This document shows positions 59,814 through 64,000 of a stretch of 64,000 bases of DNA, piece after piece; the stretch's first letter is position 1, and every line of letters starts with the position of its first letter. Below the pieces are notes generated by a model. The model searched no databases. It was not told the DNA's origin and worked only from the letters and a program-made list of their open reading frames with translations. This stretch comes from an uncultured Bacteroidales bacterium (GTDB lineage Bacteria; Bacteroidota; Bacteroidia; Bacteroidales; Paludibacteraceae), in contig CAKVEC010000004.1 in NCBI GenBank assembly GCA_934728255.1, positions 1 to 64,000 on the forward strand. The letters run 5' to 3'. A program made the translations under genes and the position numbers.

Positions 59814-60440
59814 TTATTTCTTCGTTTGCCGCAGAGCCGCCATCAGTTGCTGATTAGGAGTAGTGGAACCGCTATCTACCAGCCCTTTGCGCTTAGCAAA
59901 CGTGGTCCAATCCTTGGCAGAATGGTCATCGGTAAGCGGCAAGCCCAACTGGAGGAAATGGCAGTAGGCAATACCCAATGCGTCGGTGGCATCTAATTTC
60001 TTGGGCATTTGGTCGTCGGGGATATGCAGGAAACGCTGCAACATTCCTGCTACTTGCTCTTTGCTCGAATGACCGTTGCCCGTAATCGCCATCTTGATCT
60101 TCATAGGCGAATACTCATTTATAGGGATGTCTCGGCTCAAAGCCGCAGCAATCGCCACCCCCTGCGCATGCACAATCTTAATCATTGTCTGCGGGTTCTT
60201 GTCCACAAACTGCGTCTCTATGGCAAGTTCCGTAGGCTTATATTGGTCTATCAGTTCCTGCAAGAAAAAGAACTCTTTCTGCAAACGGGCATATTGCCCG
60301 TCTAATTTATGCACATCCAATACGCCGAAATCCACCAACCGCACCCGCTGTCCCGCACTATCGAGCAAGGCATAACCCATAAAGAGCGTTCCCGGGTCAA
60401 TACCCAGGATTCTATGTTGCTTTACCAAATGGTCTTGCAT
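59814..60440 (-). CDS. ruvC: Holliday-junction resolvase RuvC
   Basis: 208 residues. Catalytic acids in ILGIDPGTLFMGYALL (first Asp), LAIETQFVDKNPQT (Glu) and KKLDATDALGIAYCH (two Asp). Cuts four-way junctions resolved from RuvAB branch migration. A C-terminal extension (TTFAKRKGLVDSGSTTPNQQ) of about 25 residues goes beyond E. coli RuvC. Last gene of the ftsB-like/small membrane protein/ruvC group. Confidence 0.95.
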   Translation of the reverse strand: MQDHLVKQHRILGIDPGTLFMGYALLDSAGQRVRLVDFGVLDVHKLDGQYARLQKEFFFLQELIDQYKPTELAIETQFVDKNPQTMIKIVHAQGVAIAAALSRDIPINEYSPMKIKMAITGNGHSSKEQVAGMLQRFLHIPDDQMPKKLDATDALGIAYCHFLQLGLPLTDDHSAKDWTTFAKRKGLVDSGSTTPNQQLMAALRQTKK

Positions 60441-60460
60441 AGGTTAGTTGACAGGTACCC

Positions 60461-60637
60461 CTATTCCTGTGGTTTGTCATCGCGTTCACGGGTACGGAGG
60501 GCACCGCGGATAATAACCAGTACAGCCCCTGCTATCAGAACATAATTGGCATACGGCTGCACTTTGCAGATACTCAGGATTGCACCTATCAGAAGGACAA
60601 TCATTCCGCTAATCAGAAATATGTTGGATTTTTTCAT
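60461..60637 (-). CDS. 58-residue two-helix membrane protein
   Basis: Runs from ATG at 60637 to TAG at 60461-60463. It starts MKKSNIFLISGMIVLLIGAI, has a second helix YVLIAGAVLVIIRGAL, and ends in the charged tail RTRERDDKPQE. Both helices, the K-K start and tight spacing (29 bp from the ftsB-like stop, 20 bp to ruvC) support a real gene. I recall similar small ORFs between septum-formation-initiator and ruvC genes in Bacteroides, but cannot check. Function unknown. Confidence 0.75.
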   Translation of the reverse strand: MKKSNIFLISGMIVLLIGAILSICKVQPYANYVLIAGAVLVIIRGALRTRERDDKPQE

Positions 60638-60666
60638 ACTAAACCTAAATCATTACGCATTGTGCA

Positions 60667-60984
60667 TTATTCTACCAAATATACATCCTCATTGGAGGCG
60701 TGCATATAATAATGCTCTCTGCCATACCGCTCCAGACTGTCGGTATTTTGCAGCATATGGATTCCCTGCCGTGCGGACTGTATGCCCCCGCGGTACATAT
60801 CCCGTTGCTGCTCCAACTGATGTATCTCCCGCCCGCGGCGGATAGTGTGAATAAGGCTCTGTTCCCCTGCAAACAACATGATAAACAGGAATATCAGCAC
60901 CGTAACGACATACTTATTGAGCAGATACTTTTTGATACGTATCCACAATAATGCCCAATCAAATTCCCGTTTGTTTTCTTCCAT
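60667..60984 (-). CDS. FtsB/DivIC-like septum formation initiator
   Basis: 105 residues. Cytoplasmic N-terminus with RIKKYLLNKY, one helix about 25-43 (YVVTVLIFLFIMLFAGEQS), then a coiled coil (IHQLEQQRDMYRGGIQSARQ) and the conserved ERYGREHYYMHASNEDVY end, typical of Bacteroidetes FtsB-like proteins. Part of the divisome linker to FtsQ/FtsL in characterised species. Promoter at 61005-61036. Confidence 0.87.
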   Translation of the reverse strand: MEENKREFDWALLWIRIKKYLLNKYVVTVLIFLFIMLFAGEQSLIHTIRRGREIHQLEQQRDMYRGGIQSARQGIHMLQNTDSLERYGREHYYMHASNEDVYLVE

Positions 60985-61004
60985 ACCATTCTGCTATTTG
61001 CCTG

Positions 61005-61036
61005 CAAAGATACAACATTTTTCTTGGTTGTGCAAA
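61005..61036 (-). promoter_or_regulatory. Bacteroidales-type promoter of the ftsB-like operon
   Basis: Minus strand TTTG (61036-61033), 20 nt, TATCTTTG (61012-61005). Confidence 0.8.
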
Positions 61037-61166
61037 TTGAAGCAGATCCAACGAGACAAATCTGCATATTATCATTAATTAATAGATACACACAAGAAAA
61101 TATATTTTCAGAGGTAAACAATCCACAACTAACTATACATATTATCCCTAATGTCCTTATATACAA

Positions 61167-61189
61167 AGAGTGGGTGATTAGTGGGTGAT
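61167..61189 (-). repeat. 11-bp array, two units (inverted)
   Basis: GTGGGTGATTA GTGGGTGATT: reverse complement of TAATCACCCAC. Within the 61037-61306 gap, which otherwise holds only the hairpin below. Confidence 0.7.
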
Positions 61190-61228
61190 TCCTTATAGGA
61201 TAGTAGGCGTTTATGTTTCAATACACAA

Positions 61229-61258
61229 ACAGGGCGCGCATCACTGCGCACCCTGTTC
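61229..61258 (-). terminator. Hairpin after the SGNH/CBM26 gene
   Basis: AACAGGG-C-GCGCA pairs with TGCGC-A-CCCTGTT (one mismatch, 4-nt loop); weak TTTGTGT tail on the minus strand. Confidence 0.65.
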
Positions 61259-61306
61259 ACTACAATTTATATATAATCAAACTAATACTTTGTTCTATTG
61301 TTATCT

Positions 61307-63784
61307 TTAATTGGCTCTGACGCCCATGGCTGTGAATACTTGTCCCTGATGACGTATGTAGAGTGTACCGTTGTGCAAGAACTTGGTTGCGTTGGTCTGC
61401 TTTACAAGCGTATTTTCGATACCCGTACCTACTTCATACACCTTTTCGGCGGTTACCACCAAGTAGTAGTCGCGGGCTTCGGTAACGGTGAAATCAGGAG
61501 TTTGCTTGCCGTTGTTACCATTGTTGAAGATCAGATTGTAGGAACCCGCTTCGGTTACATCGTAAGGGAACACTTTGTAGGTAACGCCCTCCACCTCAAC
61601 GGTATTGATCGGATATACACCGGGCCATTTGCCATAGAGTTCGCCTGTACCCCACGTATAGAGAGCCAGCGAAGCCCAGCCGGTTTGGTCATCGGCATAG
61701 ATATAGTGTGCGGCTTCGGGTATCTCGGCTTCGAGGACGGTCATCGATACATTGTCGATGGCATAGCCCGGTGCACCGGCGCAGTTGTCGCCAGATGTAA
61801 CGGAGATATTCCATGCCAGATAGAGGTCGGTGCCGGCGGTGAAGACAATATCCAGTGTATCGTGTACGTTAGTGGTATTCATCGGAACTACAGCCGCTCC
61901 GTTGGTGTCGGCATCGGGCGCATAAGAAGTCTTGAACTTATCGCCTGCGCTCTGCCACGTGTTGCCATTGGTGGAGTAGTAGAGTTGCACGGTAAAACCC
62001 TTGTCGTTGTTACCATTGCGGTATTTCTCGATATCGTAGGTCAGTTCGACACCCTCATAATTCGTTTTGCCGTTGTTGGTAAGGTGTGCCATCACGTTGA
62101 TACCGCGTGTACCATTGGCAACGCCCGTAGTGAGTCCGCCGATAGCACGGTCGATATTGCCCGTTGCGCCAAAGTTCCACGTGCCGTTGTATGCTTTTGA
62201 TACCAGCGACTGCCCGCCGATATACATTGTGCTGTCGGCAGCCGTACCATACATACCTACCTGACGCGGACCCGTGGTGTTGCGTTCGATGCGCCAACCT
62301 TCGGGGAGACGGGTGCCTTTGAGAATACCGGTCTTGGCATCGGTGGAAGGATCGACTTCCGCCCCACCAAGGGTATTGAAGTCCTGAACATATACCATAG
62401 CCTCCTCATTGAAAGCAATAGCGGGATAAGTGATAACCTCCGTTTTGGCAGCACCAACCGACACGGTAGCGGTGTATTGTTTGCCGTCGTACAGGGCTTT
62501 CACCATATGCTCCCCGGCAACAGTCAGTACGGTATCGCAGACGGTAGACAATGCACCGACAGACAGCCCGTTGGCATCGAGTTGGTGCATTTCGAAATGT
62601 ACGGAATGCTTGTGCTGATCAACGACTTGAGTAAACGAGTTGTAGGTGTCGGCGGCATAAGTGCGCATAGCGGCAGCCTCATCGGCAGTAAGCGTAGAAG
62701 GAGTCCACGAGATAGTAGCAGGCGATACACCAAAGATGGTGGCATACTCGAGACAGCAAGCCATATAGGTAGCGTTCTGCTTGGGGTGGCGGTCGTCTTT
62801 GAACCAGTTTTGGAGAATAGTAGCGTCTTTCTCGTAGGCTTGCTCGTAAGCCACTCCTACGGGGCAGAGTACGACGCCGAACTCTTGTGCGACAGCACGA
62901 TAGTTAGCCAGCATCTCGGCATTAGAAGCCGTGAAAGCCGCATCGGTGGCATATGCCCAGTTGACAGGCAGAATAATGACTGCATTAGGGTTGGGGCAAT
63001 TTTCACGAATATACTCCACCCATGCTTTCACGCTGCTGCGGAAACCGCTGAAGTTGGTGCGCGGTTTGGCAGTCTGCTCCTGGAGAATAATATGCGTCCA
63101 TGCCTGTGTGCGGACGAGCATACGTGCCGAGGGCGTACCTGCATCGGTCAGTCCCTCACCCTCATCGTAGTGGTATTGGAGCGACTTACCGAGATTGGTA
63201 TGGGCAGTCCACGTGGCGTTCTTGCCCTCGGCGGCTGCCATTTGGTTGAACATATCGTCCTGCCACTCGTTCTCGTAGTGGATAAGCGAGTTGTTCATCG
63301 ACAGTACCTTGACCTCGGCGGGTTGCTCGGTAAGGAGCGTGGTGTACGACGGCCAAAGTGCGATACCGCCCAAGACAGGATCGGGAATAGAGTCTTTGTG
63401 GGTAATCTCGCGTACTCCCTCTGCAGAAACAGCGAGATAGATGTCGCGGTTGATGGTGTAGGCAAAGTCTTTGAGTTGCGTACCACCATTGTTGTTATTG
63501 AATATAAGGCTCTCAGACTTACCTGTGTTGGCAGCCCCCATATCGAAATACTTGTATTCGATACCTTTGACGGTTTCGGTGCCGGTAACCTGCATACCTG
63601 GCCATGCGCCGTTGAGGCTATTGACATCGCCCCACATATAGAGGGCTATAGCGTCCCAACCCGTTTGGTCGAGAACAAAGACGGCATAGCCGTCGTGCTT
63701 TACCTCGTCAGCACGAGGCGCAGCGGTGGCAGTGCTCCAACCGAAAGAGAGCAGTGCCAAAGCAAAAAGAAAGAGTTTTTTCAT
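61307..63784 (-). CDS. Secreted SGNH-hydrolase-like protein between two CBM26-like starch-binding modules
   Basis: 825 residues. Signal peptide MKKLFLFALALLSFGWSTAT-AA. Residues about 28-128 are CBM26-like (YAVFVLDQTGWDAIALYMWG, NGAWPGMQVTG, NLIFNNN-type LIFNNNNGGTQ). Residues about 157-385 are SGNH/DUF4886-like: block I VKVLSMNNSLIHY (Ser166), ILQEQ, and DDRHPKQNATYMACC (D330/H333). Residues about 465-680 form a beta-sandwich module. Residues about 690-790 repeat the CBM26-like pattern (HYIYADDQTGWASLALYTWG, GKWPGVYP). The end TLYIRHQGQVFTAMGVR resembles the short C-terminal modules seen on exported Bacteroidales proteins. Operon partner of the amylase-like gene 5 bp upstream. Confidence 0.8.
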   Translation of the reverse strand: MKKLFLFALALLSFGWSTATAAPRADEVKHDGYAVFVLDQTGWDAIALYMWGDVNSLNGAWPGMQVTGTETVKGIEYKYFDMGAANTGKSESLIFNNNNGGTQLKDFAYTINRDIYLAVSAEGVREITHKDSIPDPVLGGIALWPSYTTLLTEQPAEVKVLSMNNSLIHYENEWQDDMFNQMAAAEGKNATWTAHTNLGKSLQYHYDEGEGLTDAGTPSARMLVRTQAWTHIILQEQTAKPRTNFSGFRSSVKAWVEYIRENCPNPNAVIILPVNWAYATDAAFTASNAEMLANYRAVAQEFGVVLCPVGVAYEQAYEKDATILQNWFKDDRHPKQNATYMACCLEYATIFGVSPATISWTPSTLTADEAAAMRTYAADTYNSFTQVVDQHKHSVHFEMHQLDANGLSVGALSTVCDTVLTVAGEHMVKALYDGKQYTATVSVGAAKTEVITYPAIAFNEEAMVYVQDFNTLGGAEVDPSTDAKTGILKGTRLPEGWRIERNTTGPRQVGMYGTAADSTMYIGGQSLVSKAYNGTWNFGATGNIDRAIGGLTTGVANGTRGINVMAHLTNNGKTNYEGVELTYDIEKYRNGNNDKGFTVQLYYSTNGNTWQSAGDKFKTSYAPDADTNGAAVVPMNTTNVHDTLDIVFTAGTDLYLAWNISVTSGDNCAGAPGYAIDNVSMTVLEAEIPEAAHYIYADDQTGWASLALYTWGTGELYGKWPGVYPINTVEVEGVTYKVFPYDVTEAGSYNLIFNNGNNGKQTPDFTVTEARDYYLVVTAEKVYEVGTGIENTLVKQTNATKFLHNGTLYIRHQGQVFTAMGVRAN

Positions 63785-63789
63785 GTCGT

Positions 63790-64000
63790 TTATTTAGAAT
63801 AAATTATGTATTCGTAAGGTTGCAGCGATTGCGACTTGGGAGAATAGAGTTGCTCACCCGTGAGGGCGTTGGTGTATTTGTTGCGCTGCCAACGCATAGG
63901 CAGGGTTATCTCCTGTGCGGTGTCGGTTGTATTGACAACGACCAGTATCTCCTTACTGCCCTGCGAGCGGGAGAACATCGCCACATGGTCGGTGGAGTAG
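63790..64000 (-). CDS. Alpha-amylase-like glycoside hydrolase, C-terminal fragment
   Basis: The frame enters from the window edge and ends at TAA 63790-63792. The 70 residues (YSTDHVAMFSRSQGSKEILV, VVNTTDTAQEITLP, LTGEQLYSP, YEYIIYSK) are the C-terminal beta-domain usual after a GH13 barrel (VVVN-x-[TS]-D and a final Y-x-x-x-I-[YL]). The catalytic barrel lies outside the window, so the exact activity is unknown. Adjacent to the starch-binding gene, which supports starch breakdown. Confidence 0.7.
   Translation of the reverse strand, partial: YSTDHVAMFSRSQGSKEILVVVNTTDTAQEITLPMRWQRNKYTNALTGEQLYSPKSQSLQPYEYIIYSK

Noticed and set aside
62477..63802. 441-codon open frame on the plus strand
   Set aside because: Antisense shadow of the SGNH/CBM26 gene; no motif or promoter.

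Overview
The window reads as chromosomal DNA of a Bacteroidales bacterium (phylum Bacteroidota). Thirteen sites match the phylum's promoter signature (TTG, exactly 20 nt, then TAnnTTTG). There is a PorQ homologue of the type IX secretion system, two TonB-dependent receptors, OstA/LptE-type LPS transport genes, starch-binding enzymes, and ribosomal and repair proteins that read as Bacteroidales. Genus cannot be settled by eye.

Layout. 1-77 is the start of a P-type cation ATPase. 317-11412 is one tight minus-strand operon of eight genes: a vWA-like lipoprotein, a three-helix membrane protein, a tubulin/FtsZ-like GTPase, a large Hsp70/actin-fold ATPase (carrying an in-frame TAG), a second degenerate Hsp70-fold protein with coiled coil and TPR-like repeats, a TerD-fold protein, a bitopic membrane protein with a C-terminal CW_7 wall-binding domain, and a lipoprotein. 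This is the best candidate for a poorly described system: a cytoplasmic tubulin/chaperone/TerD module apparently linked to the inner membrane, peptidoglycan and outer envelope. 11.7-21 kb holds gapA, a glycosyltransferase-like gene, a radical SAM gene, dnaG, an outer-membrane barrel, an OstA-like LPS-transport gene and a SurA-like chaperone. 21.4-26.9 kb holds a CBM20-containing 4-alpha-glucanotransferase, a MORN-like 20-residue-repeat protein, and a DUF4143-type AAA ATPase framed by 109-bp direct repeats. 26.9-34.9 kb holds a TonB receptor under a TPP riboswitch (thiamine uptake), a barrel protein, tRNA-Glu, rpsT, pfkA, and ispH-cmk-porQ.

34.9-40.1 kb and 53.2-56.4 kb are two separate capsule/exopolysaccharide export modules (Wza-like lipoproteins plus Wzc-like tyrosine kinases with Gly-Tyr tails). 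The first also has a UDP-sugar 3-dehydrogenase. Between them lie a sigma-54-type activator with a GAFTDA loop, lptE overlapping a TonB receptor, mutS, a secreted protein, pheT and topB. 56.7-61 kb holds rplS with a structured leader, uvrB, a 2[4Fe-4S] ferredoxin, ruvC, a 58-residue membrane protein and an FtsB-like gene. The window ends in a starch locus: an SGNH-like protein between two CBM26-like modules, and the C-terminus of an alpha-amylase-like enzyme.

The intergenic DNA is unusually rich in short tandem repeat families (11-bp TAATCACCYRY, TTAAGGWC, GAACAATGA, ATTAACAATT, and a composite TACGTCCTTTC element). They sit at gene ends, and some have become part of coding 3' ends.
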